From Ulva prolifera (Eukaryota; Chlorophyta; Ulvophyceae; Ulvales; Ulvaceae), in the NCBI GenBank assembly GCA_023078555.1, contig CM041202.1, positions 4,212,022-4,276,021 on the forward strand: 64,000 nt of DNA, read 5' to 3'. Each line of letters starts with the position of its first letter. Position 1 is the first letter of the stretch. Made by a program: the position numbers and the translations under genes. The notes below the pieces were generated by a model. That model was not told the DNA's origin and made no database searches. It worked only from the letters and a program-made list of their open reading frames with translations. Shown piece after piece: positions 32,216 through 42,280 of the stretch.

Positions 32216-32986
32216 GGGAGTTCGCCCGTCGTATGAGGATGGTCATACGGTACTATAATATGCATACGATCATAGGCTTATGAATCACGGTTTTTGATAC
32301 GCTTCATACGGTGTACATGCGGTACCCCATACGGCACGCAAGTGGCTTGCCGTAGGCTGACCAGTGGCGCTGGGGACGCCGCCGTGAGGCACTGCAAACC
32401 AAGGCACGCCGGGCTTAGAACGGCGCACGTGCAAGCACGATCAATACACTAGCAGCGTTGTGATTGCCACGGTTATATATTAATCGGTTCAAGTGAGATC
32501 CGTGAAAAATGAATGACTCTGAAGGACTCGCGGCGTCTGCAGCCGCTTCAGGGGACCTGTCTGCAGAGGCCGCTAGCGCCGATGTAGCAGATGTTACTGA
32601 TCGTATAGCTGAAGAAGCTCCGCGTAAGCAGAAGCTTGATAGAGTAGAACACACAGCGACTGACCGTGCAAGGCTGGGGCTTGAGCAAGCACAGAAAATG
32701 ATATTTGTGCATCAGAATGACCCTGCCACCCGTGATCAGCGAGAAGTGGATGTGATTGTGGAGTGAAAGGTAACAGAATGTGGTATTGTAACATCTGCAG
32801 CACTAGAATGCCTTAAACATGCTGCATTATTCTGCTTTCGCCTGCTTGAGCTCCGTAAGGCACAGTATGGCCATACGGTATGATCATACGGCCATACGGC
32901 TATTCATACGGTTCATACGGCATCAACAGCCCCATACGAATACGGCAGTATTATTTTTTCAATTATCATACGTCTTTAGAACTCCC
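32216..32986. mobile_element. TA-flanked TIR DNA transposon (771 bp)
   Basis: Ends are GGGAGTTC...GAACTCCC; inner terminal zones share CGT(C)GTATGA, and both are bordered by TA (32214-32215 and 32987-32988). The subterminal zones are dense with the word CATACGG in both orientations (about 32240-32340 and 32870-32970), typical of transposase-binding repeats. A promoter-like TTATATATTA at 32473-32482 precedes a short plus-strand frame at 32509. The inverted repeat is short and imperfect, so the exact end is less certain than for other elements. Confidence 0.75.
32509..32766 (+). CDS. Short frame, possible transposase exon
   Basis: 85 codons within the 771-bp TIR element, starting MNDSEGLAASAAASGDLSAE, an acidic and alanine-rich head, then a basic/charged helix EEAPRKQKLDRVEHTATDRA. 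It begins 27 bp after the TATA-like sequence. No catalytic domain. The design (promoter, acidic start exon, nothing after) parallels the frame in the 837-bp element although the terminal repeats differ. Confidence 0.35.
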   Translation: MNDSEGLAASAAASGDLSAEAASADVADVTDRIAEEAPRKQKLDRVEHTATDRARLGLEQAQKMIFVHQNDPATRDQREVDVIVE

Positions 32987-32988
32987 TA

Positions 32989-34270
32989 ATCATGACAGCA
33001 TAGACAGCATACAACCCGACTGGCATTCAGAGTGATATTGCTCGCAACACAACGTGGCCGCAGTTACATGATACTATAATTTATGACAAACAGTCAGATG
33101 TATCAATTAGGCCAGCAGCATCCATATGGTGTCAATGAAGTGACCTCAATCATGTGGAAAGCCGCTTGTTTGGGGCAGTGTCGATCACAGCTGTCGGCAT
33201 CAAACGTTCCCCGACTGATGTAATGTAAGCAGGCCTATTGGAGTCAGTGACTTGATGCTCATCCCATGTAATGGGCCAGCCCAGAACGTGACGGTTGCAA
33301 TGCCACCAAAGCAATCCAACGCAGAGCGAGAAGAACAATTTACCCCGGGAGTGAGTAACACTCGCATTGATGTTTGATCGCTCTCCGATCGTGCAGAGCG
33401 GCGTCCCAGGAGCCTACATGAGACAGTATTAGACCCCACCATAGCTGAATGGCTAGGCCACCTTCCAGAGCAATAAATAACACCAACGTGAAAGGCTTAA
33501 CATCGGAGAATTACACATTAAGTGTGCCCTGGGCTCCATGGGCATGCGCTGGGCGCTGTTCTCGCTGCATACACACAGAGACATGCTGCACAGGCATGCA
33601 TTTGACAAAATGGCCGATTCTGCCCAGGGACTTGAAACAAGGATATGTGAACATTCAGTTGGTTATTGTGGGTCTACATATGTTGCCCCGGGCCCGTCTG
33701 CCCGTGTTCCCGATGGACGTGTGCATGGCCTGATTGCAGTCCCCCCTCCCCAGGTGCACCTGTAACTTCCGTCACTGAGGGCCCATTTTATGTGACGAGC
33801 TGTCAGTAGACATGCGAAGGGGAAGTCGTACCCTGGTGTCGGTTGCAATGCCACCGTTGCTTGGTCTGCTTACATGAACATGCTTGAAATGATGATGATA
33901 AAGATTAACATCAGCATGCTCTCCACAAGACCTTTCCCGCTGTCGGGGACTTTGCCCGCATCGCCCGTGACAGCACGCCATGTGTAGCCCAATGCTCAGA
34001 GCCACTTGCTGACCCGATTGCTCAGAAGCCTTACGGCTCTAGACTTTCCGAAAGATCCACGGGTGTGTCTGCTTTTGCGTTTTACTGCCTGGGCATCTTG
34101 AAATAATTTCAAGATTCTTGATCCTCTGGGCTCACATGCTCATTCATGTCTATGGCAGCAGTTCCCGATCAGAAGTGGCCAAAAGCTTTGGTAATCGTTG
34201 ATTGGTGTTTCAAGCGGAATTTCTTGACCGGGCTGCTGTCAGCATACAAATCTTCTGCAGAATATGTCTA
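32989..34270. other. No feature recognised
   Basis: Short frames on both strands only; no terminal repeats or arrays identified. Confidence 0.3.
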
Positions 34271-34990
34271 AAGTATAATATTCAGCGACCTGTATCATAA
34301 GTATAGTATTCAGCGACCTGTATGTATCTAGCTAAAGTATAGTATTCAGCGATCTGTATGCTTTACAAAGGACAGAGGCCGGGCATCGAGCCGTTGCTAG
34401 GAATTCACACGCAAATCCACGCACGCAGTCATGGCACTAGGCCGCGCACGAGCGCGTACCATCGCCCTGCCGGTAATTCTAGCCAAGGATTGGAGCCCCG
34501 TACGGAGCACATAAGCATTCCTGTTTTGCACAAAGCCACACAGCCACAATATTCAGCGACCTGTATGTAGTTGCAAAGGACAGAGGCCGGGCAGCAAGCC
34601 GTTGCTCGGAATGCACTTGCAAATCCACTCATTCACCAGTTCCGTGCACGCCCACTACGGGCAAGTGCACTGCACATGAGAAACTACAAAAGCGTCTTCA
34701 CAATCAGAGAAAACGCAGGCATCCAGCTTCACAAGGAAGCAGACAGCCATCAACCACGCAGCCCATCGTAGCACCTGTATGTAGCATATCATATCACAAG
34801 TATAATATTCAGCGACCTGTATGTAGTTACAAAGTTACGACCTGTATGTATTTACAAAGGACCTGTATCATAAGTATAATATTCAGCGACCTGTATGTAT
34901 GTAGTTACAAAGAAGAGAGGCCGGGCATCGAGCCATGTCTCGACGGACTGTTGCAAATCCAGACATGCATTTTTATATTATAGCAACTCG
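34271..34990. repeat. R1/R3 composite repeat cluster
   Basis: Three R3 units (about 34365-34450, 34578-34660, 34912-34990), each beginning GGCCGGGCAKCGAGCC, are each preceded by R1 words TATAATATTCAGCGACCTG followed by TATGTAGTTACAAAG. Read on the minus strand, R3 gives GGCTCGATGCCCGG, a fit to the tRNA B box (GGNTCNANNCC), followed by CTCTGTCC and then the AT-rich R1 tail. A second B-box-like GGCTCCAATCC occurs at about 34484-34494 (minus). This looks like a tRNA-derived SINE family with an R1 tail. A further R3 copy is at 44785-44865. Confidence 0.55.
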
Positions 34991-35031
34991 TGAGAATTGT
35001 GCTGTGAAGGTCGAGACACACGAACCTCATA

Positions 35032-36465
35032 GAGGGGGTCAACCACTCCCGCTACATGGTGGGCCCACCTACGGCGCGCAAGATCGACTGCGATTTTGGC
35101 CGCTTGGGGAAGACTTTGGCTATTGTCTATGTTGAATGGGGATTCGTAGTGTGTCATCTCACTCGGGTGGGGAAAATGGCCCATGATCGTCCATATGGCT
35201 CGTCTGGTTGGGGAAAATCGGCCTTTCGCGACGCTGGCTCCCCAACCGGCCCAGACGCTCAGTCGCCTCCCCAAACCTCCCCAAACTTTCGCAGGCGTCC
35301 CCAAACGCTTTTAAAATGAGCTCTTTAAAGCTCTTGTTGGTGATCGCAAAGCTGTATGTGCATTTTTTTCGTTGGTGAGGCTTCATGAAGCTGTATACGG
35401 CTGAGATTCCTGGAGGCTGGCCACACAGTGACGCACGCTATGCAATTTGAGTCGTATTACTCCCTCTAATAATGCTGGATAGGTCTGAATCTCTGGATAT
35501 CCGGCAAGGGCGTCCTACCTGCGATCTGTGTGTAGCATGGGATAGTGGCTCAAACTGAATTATACACGAGATATCAAAGCTTCACTGCCTGATCGTGATT
35601 GATCGTCACTCTCGTAGAACGTTTGATATCGGCATGGGGCGCATGAGTATCTTGATACCTGTGACAGGCCTGACAGGCCCTTGTGATGGAGCATGATCCG
35701 GAGCTTTGCAGTCCACCTGCTAGGTGTGTACTTCTCAACAAAGACGTCAGCGTAGGTATGCTTAGGTCATCTTTTGCGTAGTGTCACTGGAGACGTGTTG
35801 AGTTACTCTGGCCTGCTGTGATCATGCCTCGCCATTGTACACTAATGAATCATTTCAATAGAGCGGCGGATGCTGGATACACGGTGGATACATCATTGAT
35901 GCGCATTTGCGGTATCATTAGAGTGACATGCTGTGAAATAAGGTGTAGATGTGACGGTGCATTACAAAACATGGGCATTCCCCATTGCACATAAAATTGA
36001 GGCAGGGTCCTTCAACACGCAATATTCAACACGCAATATTCAACACGCAATATGCTGCCAATCAATGCTGACATGTCGCCTGACCAGTGCGTGAGCGCCC
36101 CGCCATGTCGGCCCGATCAGCTAGCGCGCCGTTGAATAGTGCCTCACTTGCCGAACGCTACCCACAAATGTGACAGAAGCAATATGTCATAACCCGGTGA
36201 GTATCATAGCATATTTTGAGTGTGCTGCGTGTTCTCGATGCAATGGCACACGTTTGGGCATGAACGACCCTCGTTTGGGGAAAAGCGCGGAAATTCGACA
36301 AAACCCGGGTTTGCGATGGGGAGACTCCCCAACAGCGAGATGACACACTACGAATCCCCATTCAACATAGACAATAGCCAAAGTCTTCCCCAAGCGGCCA
36401 AAATCGCAGCCGATCTTGCGCGCCGTAGGTGGGCCCACCATGTAGCGGGAGTGGTTGACCCCCTC
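35032..36465. mobile_element. DNA element with 129-bp terminal inverted repeats
   Basis: The left arm 35032-35160 and the right arm 36337-36465 are inverted copies of 129 bp with about one mismatch, starting GAGGGGGTCAACCACTCCC. The flanks are the exact 6-bp direct repeat CTCATA (35026-35031 and 36466-36471). The 1434-bp element has no long open frame. Its inner parts carry repeated GGGGAAA/TCCCCAA words. Long TIRs with a 6-bp duplication do not match Tc1/mariner, hAT or Mutator; the class is unknown. Confidence 0.88.
36012..36054. repeat. Tandem 14-bp repeat, three copies
   Basis: TTCAACACGCAATA repeated three times in direct tandem within the 1434-bp element. Confidence 0.9.
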
Positions 36466-36679
36466 CTCATAGTTTAGACGCTCGTCAACACTAGCATGGC
36501 ATACACTGTTCACCTGATAGCACCTACAAGTTGTCGCTATGCGCGAGAGCTGTGTTGAAGTGACGACAGACGACGCGTCGTCGATGAGCCACAGCGCCTA
36601 GGACAGGGCACATGACAGCGCATGTACCGTCACCGTACCATAATAGCTCTGCAAGGACGGGGCAATACTACCTAATCAT

Positions 36680-36832
36680 TATTTTGCTGTTCGTCGCGAC
36701 AGCGACGAGAAGGCCGGGACAAACATGTATCATATTTTGCCATTTCGTCGTACAAGACGGGACGGCCGACTAAATCTCGTCAAACTCTCGATTTTGGGGA
36801 CAGACTCTGACGGACCTTTACATTTCTTACGG
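36680..36832. mobile_element. Truncated end of TA-type DNA transposon
   Basis: Ends ACCTTTACATTTCTTACGG followed by TA, matching the terminal repeat of the 837-bp element at 11679-12515, and shares its subterminal layout (TTCGTCGCG..AGCGACGAGAAG, CCGGGACAA, TTTCGTCG). The opposite terminus was not found, so this is a one-ended remnant. It directly abuts the R1 array. Confidence 0.7.
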
Positions 36833-37088
36833 TATCATAAGTATAATATTCAGCATCTTGTATCTAAAGTATGATATCCAGCATCTTGTATCATAAGTAT
36901 AATATTCAGCATCCTGTATGTATCTATCATGAGTGTAATATTCAGCATCCTGTATCTATCTATCATAAGTATAATATTCAGCATCCTGTATCGATCTATC
37001 ATAAGTATAATATTCAGCATCCTGTATACAGGAAGCTGAATATTATACTTATGCTACAGGATGCTGAATATTATACTTATGATACAGT
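36833..37088. repeat. R1 array with central palindrome
   Basis: Six direct R1 units (TAAGTATAATATTCAGC followed by ATCCTGTAT or ATCTTGTAT) occupy about 36836-37026, then two inverted units to 37085. The turn is at about 37022-37033 (CCTGTATACAGG), giving a long potential hairpin. Spacing between units varies through TATC/GATC-type tetranucleotides. Confidence 0.9.
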
Positions 37089-37101
37089 ACTACGTGGCAA
37101 T

Positions 37102-37120
37102 CCCCCCCCCCCCCCCCCCC
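37102..37120. repeat. C19 homopolymer
   Basis: Nineteen consecutive C immediately downstream of the R1 palindrome, followed by GATGGGG. Confidence 0.95.
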
Positions 37121-38339
37121 GATGGGGTAGCAATCTCACCGTCACGCCGGGGCTAAATTCACCCGGTTTTTTCGATCAAAGTTCCCAACAAACACTTTCT
37201 GCAGGGGTTTTTGAAAGCAGCTTCGCGAAATGTGGGCGGACGGTTCGAACCCGCATGCATGCAGCTTGCCGCGGTGCTGTCGTCACAAAATCGCGCCGAA
37301 CGGCTGCCTCAGAACTCAATAACACGAAATAAACAACACATTAAATACAATATCTAGATCATGATGCAACAGTATGGGATATTGCGCGTTTGCAGCGGTC
37401 CCCGTTTGCTGCACATTGCGTATTGTACAGCTCTGTTTTGCAGTGTACACACAGCCCGTGCACTGGCATGGTCGCTTATCGCGATTGTGTCTATCAATAG
37501 CTGGGAATAAATCATCTGGGGGACTTTGATGGTAAGGAAATCCCAAAAGAGACACCTGAAGAGAATCAGGGGCCTTGGCATCGAAGCTAGGCAAGCAAAG
37601 GCTGCCCAGCCACCCACTCCTCCACCTGGTACTGACAGCCGGGCTTTAGATTTAGACGACGAAAATGATACTGCGGAGGATTCCACCGGGCTGTGTCACC
37701 AGTGGCCTGCTGCCCCATGTTCAGCAGCGTCCGTGCAAGTGGACAGTGAATAGCAGCAGAACAGCATTGCTATGCATATGCCTGAGCGTAGCAGGACATT
37801 GTAAATTAGTTTGTTCGAGTATGGTAGCTGCCCGCTCTGATTGTAGCGCATCATCTGCTTCACAACATGGCCCTCCAGGCTCCATCACCTGCTGAACACC
37901 CCTCACTGTGCACGACCAACAGCGGAAGATGCATGCCCCGAGTAGCCCACTGCTACGAGAGTGCATATAACAAAAAGGCCGCTACGACAGGTGTGATAGT
38001 GACTCATGACTCCGGTCTGTGGGCTTGTGAAGCTGAATAGACCACCGATTCGTTGCAAGCAGGCATGGCCTATGTCGTGACGCATGCTCAGGCACGCGGA
38101 TCGACCGAAGGAGATCTTTAAAAGGACGAACCAGCAGCATGCGCGCCTCATGTTCGCCTAGGCACGACCAGGGCGACACGTACAGGCACTTCATGCAAGT
38201 GTGACGCAACATCGTCCATCCGCACCACAGGGATCGGCAGAACGATGCGTGCGATGCACGAATACACATTACACAATAAACACATGTATTTGCTGCAGCC
38301 GGTGGGCGCGTTGGGGCTCGACACAGGTCGTGCACCCAT
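37121..38339. other. No gene recognised
   Basis: A plus frame of 75 codons at 37526-37753 is basic then acidic (MVRKSQKRHLKRIRGLGI ... DLDDENDTAEDS) and might be a real exon, but nothing supports it. No other features seen. Confidence 0.25.
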
Positions 38340-38394
38340 GGGGGGGGGGGGGGGGGGGGGGGCTCCGCTGAACCCCTTATGTTCAGCGGAGCGT
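38340..38394. repeat. G23 run plus 12-bp perfect hairpin
   Basis: Twenty-three G (38340-38362) run straight into GCTCCGCTGAAC CCCTTAT GTTCAGCGGAGC, a perfect 12-bp stem with a 7-base loop at 38363-38393. Confidence 0.9.
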
Positions 38395-38804
38395 GCCCCA
38401 CACAAAAAACTATCGTAAAAACCACGAACGTGGCATTTAGCCAACAAAAACCCATGTTTGATGTCTTGCTGCATCGGTCGCATGCCCTGATTCAATGTTG
38501 TTTGGATGTTTTTTTATGAGACGTGATGCGTCCGGACGATGTGTCCGGGAGGGTATGTGTCCCCCTCCGAGGAGGGTACATATTCCCAGGGCCACATTAC
38601 CGCGAAACCGAACTTTCGTGGCGCATTTCGCGCGATCGATTCGAGCCGCGCGCGTGCTCCATGTCGCCCGTTGTTCAGACCGTCGAGCAGAACAAGCGAT
38701 GAATGGTCAATGAATGAGATAAGCATATGAGCAAACACAGCTCGGTGTATCGTGTTAGAGTGTGTCACCGGACTGTCACGAACCTTGCAAAGTTGTACTG
38801 AAAC

Positions 38805-39107
38805 ATGTCGACGATGGACCCACAGGGCCAGCGGCTCATGGCCATCATCGAGAAGCATCAAAGAGCCAAAATTTCTGGGGATTTTCTACCGTTGATGTAC
38901 AACGTAGAGGCCGTCGTAGCTCGTGGTCTTGATACTGAGGACGTTCTAGAATATCCATCAGCATTCAGCAGTGATGCAGCCTTCAACGGGCTGCTGAACA
39001 AGCTGACAGCAGCTTGCATAGCAGACGGTTACAAATGTGAGAATAGGATCTCGGGGGAGAGATATGGAGAGCGAAGCAGCATCAATTGTGTGTTGTATAC
39101 AACTTAA
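38805..39107 (+). CDS. Unrecognised 100-aa frame
   Basis: Starts MSTMDPQGQRLMAIIEKHQR and continues as a plausible globular helical sequence (GLDTEDVLEYPSAFSSDAAF), becoming less protein-like after YKCENRIS, so a splice donor may lie near 39045. No homology recognised. It could be another leading exon of a deleted DNA transposon or a small host exon. Confidence 0.35.
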   Translation: MSTMDPQGQRLMAIIEKHQRAKISGDFLPLMYNVEAVVARGLDTEDVLEYPSAFSSDAAFNGLLNKLTAACIADGYKCENRISGERYGERSSINCVLYTT

Positions 39108-39129
39108 TACCATGCCTATTAGCAACACA

Positions 39130-39200
39130 GCATGGCAACGGAGTGGTCGAGTGTTCAGTGTCCATTACAGTTGACGCCGGTTCGAGTCCGGCCTTATGCA
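39130..39200 (+). tRNA. tRNA-like sequence, probably a pseudogene or SINE head
   Basis: About 71 nt with a perfect T arm, GCCGG TTCGAGT CCGGC, containing the consensus B box GGTTCGAGTCC (39179-39189), and an acceptor of six pairs in seven (GCATGGC against CTTATGC, two of them G-T). The D arm is weak and the anticodon stem does not pair well, so I cannot assign an anticodon. A functional tRNA is unlikely. Confidence 0.35.
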
Positions 39201-39792
39201 AGATGAAGTCTGTGTGCAGACATGGCTTCCAGAACCTTCTGTGCGCGCCGCGCTGACATGGACCAACATGACACACGAATCGATCGACAAAAGAGAGCAA
39301 TGCGACAAGTTTACATTACCTTACTTACGTACATGGCACGAGGCGACTGGGGACACATACGTTTCACTGATTGGAAACTCATCGCGAGGCACACCAGAAC
39401 ATCAATTATGTCATATAATATCACATCTAGCATGCACCAGTGCTTTGTAGTCATTCCGAACGGCTTTCGCAGTCGATTGTGCTGTTCACCAGCGTGACAG
39501 AAAATTCCTTCTGCACACAGCCCATACCGTGTCCGGTCACATCGCCCGTGTCCGCCCCACGTGTCCTTCGTTGGACAGTTCCGCTGAACAGGGCTAACGC
39601 ACAGGCAGGACGCACAGCATAGGACGTGGACGCGGACGCTCAGGCAGGACGCGGACGCTCAAATGTGCCAGGGAACGGCCTCGAACACCTACCTGACCGC
39701 CGATCATGAATACTGTGCATAAACATTGGTTTGTGTTGTGTGGTTTCTTGCTTTGCCATCGTCATTTGCGTCTGAATCTGTGAACGTGCACC
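39201..39792. other. Unassigned, with a small tandem repeat
   Basis: No supported gene. Around 39625-39662 the unit ACGCGGACGCTCAGGCAGG is tandemly repeated about twice. Confidence 0.4.
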
Positions 39793-40083
39793 ATGGCTTC
39801 TGACGCCACATGTCCCAAGTTCTCTCGCGAACAGGACGAAGTATTATTTGAAAGTTTTGTCAAATATCCTCCCGTCGGTGGTGATCAGGACGGAACGATG
39901 GCCGAGGGGAAGTCTAGGACAACAGGCCACCGCGGGCCCTCTGCGTCGGCAATCGAGGAAGAACTCATCTCGCAACACCACAAGACACCATACAAAGTCT
40001 GTAGTTATCACACAGAGCTCAGACGTGCAATTTGGAAGCATTTAGACAGATCGTTGCATTCGCGGGGCTGTGCGTCCGGATGA
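39793..40083 (+). CDS. Small protein with SANT/Myb-like start
   Basis: 96 codons. The start (MASDATCPKFSREQDEVLFE, then SFVKYPPV) has the spacing and charged-aromatic pattern of a Myb/SANT or transposase-associated DNA-binding head; the end IWKHLDRSLHSRGCASG is basic. It may be the first exon of a transposon-encoded protein. Weak call. Confidence 0.35.
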   Translation: MASDATCPKFSREQDEVLFESFVKYPPVGGDQDGTMAEGKSRTTGHRGPSASAIEEELISQHHKTPYKVCSYHTELRRAIWKHLDRSLHSRGCASG

Positions 40084-40247
40084 CCCTAATCGCCACTTAA
40101 CATAGCTTTACACACGACCTGCCTTTGAAATAGCTACATCTTCTGAGAACATGCAATAGGAACTGCGCATCAACTTATGACCATGTACTACCATCTTCTC
40201 CATTACCCATGGTATTGAGGCGTGATAGTGCAGCGGCGTGAAAGTGA

Positions 40248-40360
40248 CGTGTAACCCAAGCCTTGCAGGGGTACAATAATTCACTGAAAGCTCGACAGAC
40301 CAGGCCTGGAAAACATGCTACAACAAAGTGTTTCACGACACTTGATGCCTGGGTTACACG
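40248..40360. repeat. Possible 113-bp MITE
   Basis: CGTGTAACCCAAGC at the left and GCCTGGGTTACACG at the right form an imperfect inverted repeat of about 14 bp around a 113-bp unit. No clear target duplication was found. Confidence 0.35.
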
Positions 40361-40435
40361 TTGCATAACGGTTGAATAACTACGGTATTATTGAGCGACA
40401 AGTATCTATCTATGTATCTACCATACGGAAATCAA

Positions 40436-41450
40436 AGAGTAGTTGTGAAAACAGCGCAGCTGCGACGCTCGATACCGCTGCAGAGGCACGATGCGAACGC
40501 GAACGATCGGCGTCGTTGGGTTTTTGGATGCAGATGCGAAGCCGACGCCAAAGCCCCGACGCGGAGTAGAAGCCGGAATGAGGCCGCCGCCGGACAGGTG
40601 GATACATAGATACACAAGAGACGAGCCCCCCTTCGGGGGGCTCGTACGCTTTGATACTCGAAGCTGAATCATGAAGCTCGATGCTGGCGGGCTGCAGCCA
40701 GCGTGGCCAGAGGTGCATCGCAGCTGCGGCGCTCTGCTGCTCGATGCATGGTGCTCGACGCTCAATTCAATCGATTTCTGTCGCAGTAAATATAATGCAA
40801 AGGATATGATCAGAATATGTCATATTTCAGCAGTGCTCGAAGTGGTTGCGTCCGTGGCGGAGCGCCGCTGAAAATCTCGACAGCCAGTAGACGTGGCCCT
40901 CAGGGGGGGGGGGGGGCCTGTCGGTCCTCGACGCTTGAAAGCAATGCTTGAAGCTGATGCAAGTTATGCTTGACACGCTGAGAACAATGCACATGTTGCA
41001 AATAAGTGCCGTGATGCTTAAGCTGGCTCTGGAGCGGTCGCATCCGTGGTGGAGCGCTGCACCCTGCGGGGCCAGAGGTGCAGCGCTCTGCTGCGCGATG
41101 CGTCATGCTCGAAGCTCGATGCAAATCGTTTCTGATGCACCAAACATGATGCGCATACTTTACTTTGAATATGCGATGCCTCGGCCGGGCCAGAAGCGGC
41201 CGCATCCGTGGCGGAACGCTGCTGAAAGCTGCGTGGCCAGAGGTGCAGCGCAACTTCGGCGCTCAACAGCGCTGCAGAGACACGACGCGAACGCGAAGCG
41301 ACCGGCGTCGCGCAGTTTTTGGATGCAGATGCATCGATGCGAAGCCGACGTCGAAGCCCCGACGCGGAGGCGAGGCCGGAATGGAGCAGCCGCCAGACAA
41401 TCGATACATAGATAGATGGATAGATACAGGATGCTGAATATTATACTTAT

Positions 41451-41502
<52 letters not shown>

Positions 41503-41545
41503 CAGGATGCTGAATATTATACTTATGATAGATAGATAGATACAG
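40436..41545. repeat. R2 tandem block with R1 and GATA tail
   Basis: Diverged units are repeated at least four times, sharing GCGTGGCCAGAGGTGCAGCGC, then GCTGCAGAGRCACGAYGCGAACGCG, then TTTTTGGATGCAGATGCGAAGCCGACG. The last full unit ends in ATACATAGATAGATGGATAGATACAGG followed by inverted R1 words separated by (GATA)13 (41450-41501). Includes the hairpin GAGCCCCCCTTCGGGGGGCTC at 40626-40646 and G14 at 40903-40916. Inverted and direct relatives lie at 44430-44665 and 45286-45440. Confidence 0.8.
41450..41501. repeat. (GATA)13 microsatellite
   Basis: Perfect GATA repeats between two R1 words at the end of the R2 block. Confidence 0.95.
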
Positions 41546-41596
41546 CTGTATCTATCTACAGGCCCTGTGGGGGTACTCACAGGCCCGAGGACGCAC

Positions 41597-42276
41597 CAGG
41601 CAAAATGGAAGCTAACCATCGAGATAAGAATTCGAGCTAGAGCAGATGCTCAGCCTTATATGCTTCGCCCATTCTAACAGCATTCAGTGACGATGTTGAG
41701 GTTGTGCTGTGATGCTCATGGCCTGTGGACTCACAAATGCGTGCAATGGGTGTCCGGCCCGAATTTGCAGCACGCATGACTGGCATCACATACTAGACAT
41801 GTAGCAGCTCGGTGCTCGCAGCCCGGAATTGCCCAGCCTTTTGACAAATTGTCACACCTGCTCCTGTCTCTCCACTATGATGCAGGTTCGTCTACTCGTG
41901 CAAGAATCACAGTAACACCGACATCGAAAATCACAGCACTCAGCAATATTTTCACACAGTCAAGCGAGGCACTGCAGCGGCCGCGATCGCATCAGAATGC
42001 AGCAACACGCTATTCCTGCTGTGTGCTGAAAGGGTGGCTACAGCCCACCATCTCATGCTCTACAAATTGCTGTGAAATCGGGGGCCCGTTTTGCACTTCA
42101 CTGTTCGTCCGCACCAGCCATCGCTGCGGATCAGGCCCTCGCAATTTTCACGCGGTGTTTACAAGTTCTGCCCTGCTCTGTGGTGGCTGGGGGTGCGCTG
42201 TGCACGTCTGCTGGCTGCTCTGCTGCTCATTTGCCGCATGCTATGGGATCTCGATGGTTAGCTTCCATTTTGCCCG
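41597..42276. mobile_element. TIR DNA element (680 bp)
   Basis: The left terminus CAGGCAAAATGGAAGCTAAC and the right complement CGGGCAAAATGGAAGCTAAC both continue into CATCGAGAT: one mismatch in about 29 bp. The flanks share GCAC (41593-41596 and 42277-42280), a possible 4-bp duplication. The inner 370 bp (41870-42240) has protein-like frames, one reading VKSGARFALHCSSAPAIAAD, and might be captured host sequence. No transposase. Confidence 0.75.
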
Positions 42277-42280
42277 GCAC

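Noticed and set aside
36833..37088. Regular repeats separated by short spacers, superficially CRISPR-like
   Set aside because: Units are AT-rich, the spacers are near-identical tetranucleotide strings, part of the array is inverted, and the locus is eukaryotic.
37236..37256. Perfect B-box match GGTTCGAACCC suggesting a tRNA gene
   Set aside because: No T stem pairs around it, and no acceptor or D arm is found in the preceding 80 bp.
39130..39200. Functional tRNA gene
   Set aside because: The T arm is perfect but the anticodon stem does not pair and the D arm is poor; kept only as a tRNA-like sequence.
40626..40646. GC hairpin with CTTCGG loop resembling a bacterial intrinsic terminator
   Set aside because: It sits in a dispersed eukaryotic repeat, has no following U tract, and recurs at the same place in other copies.
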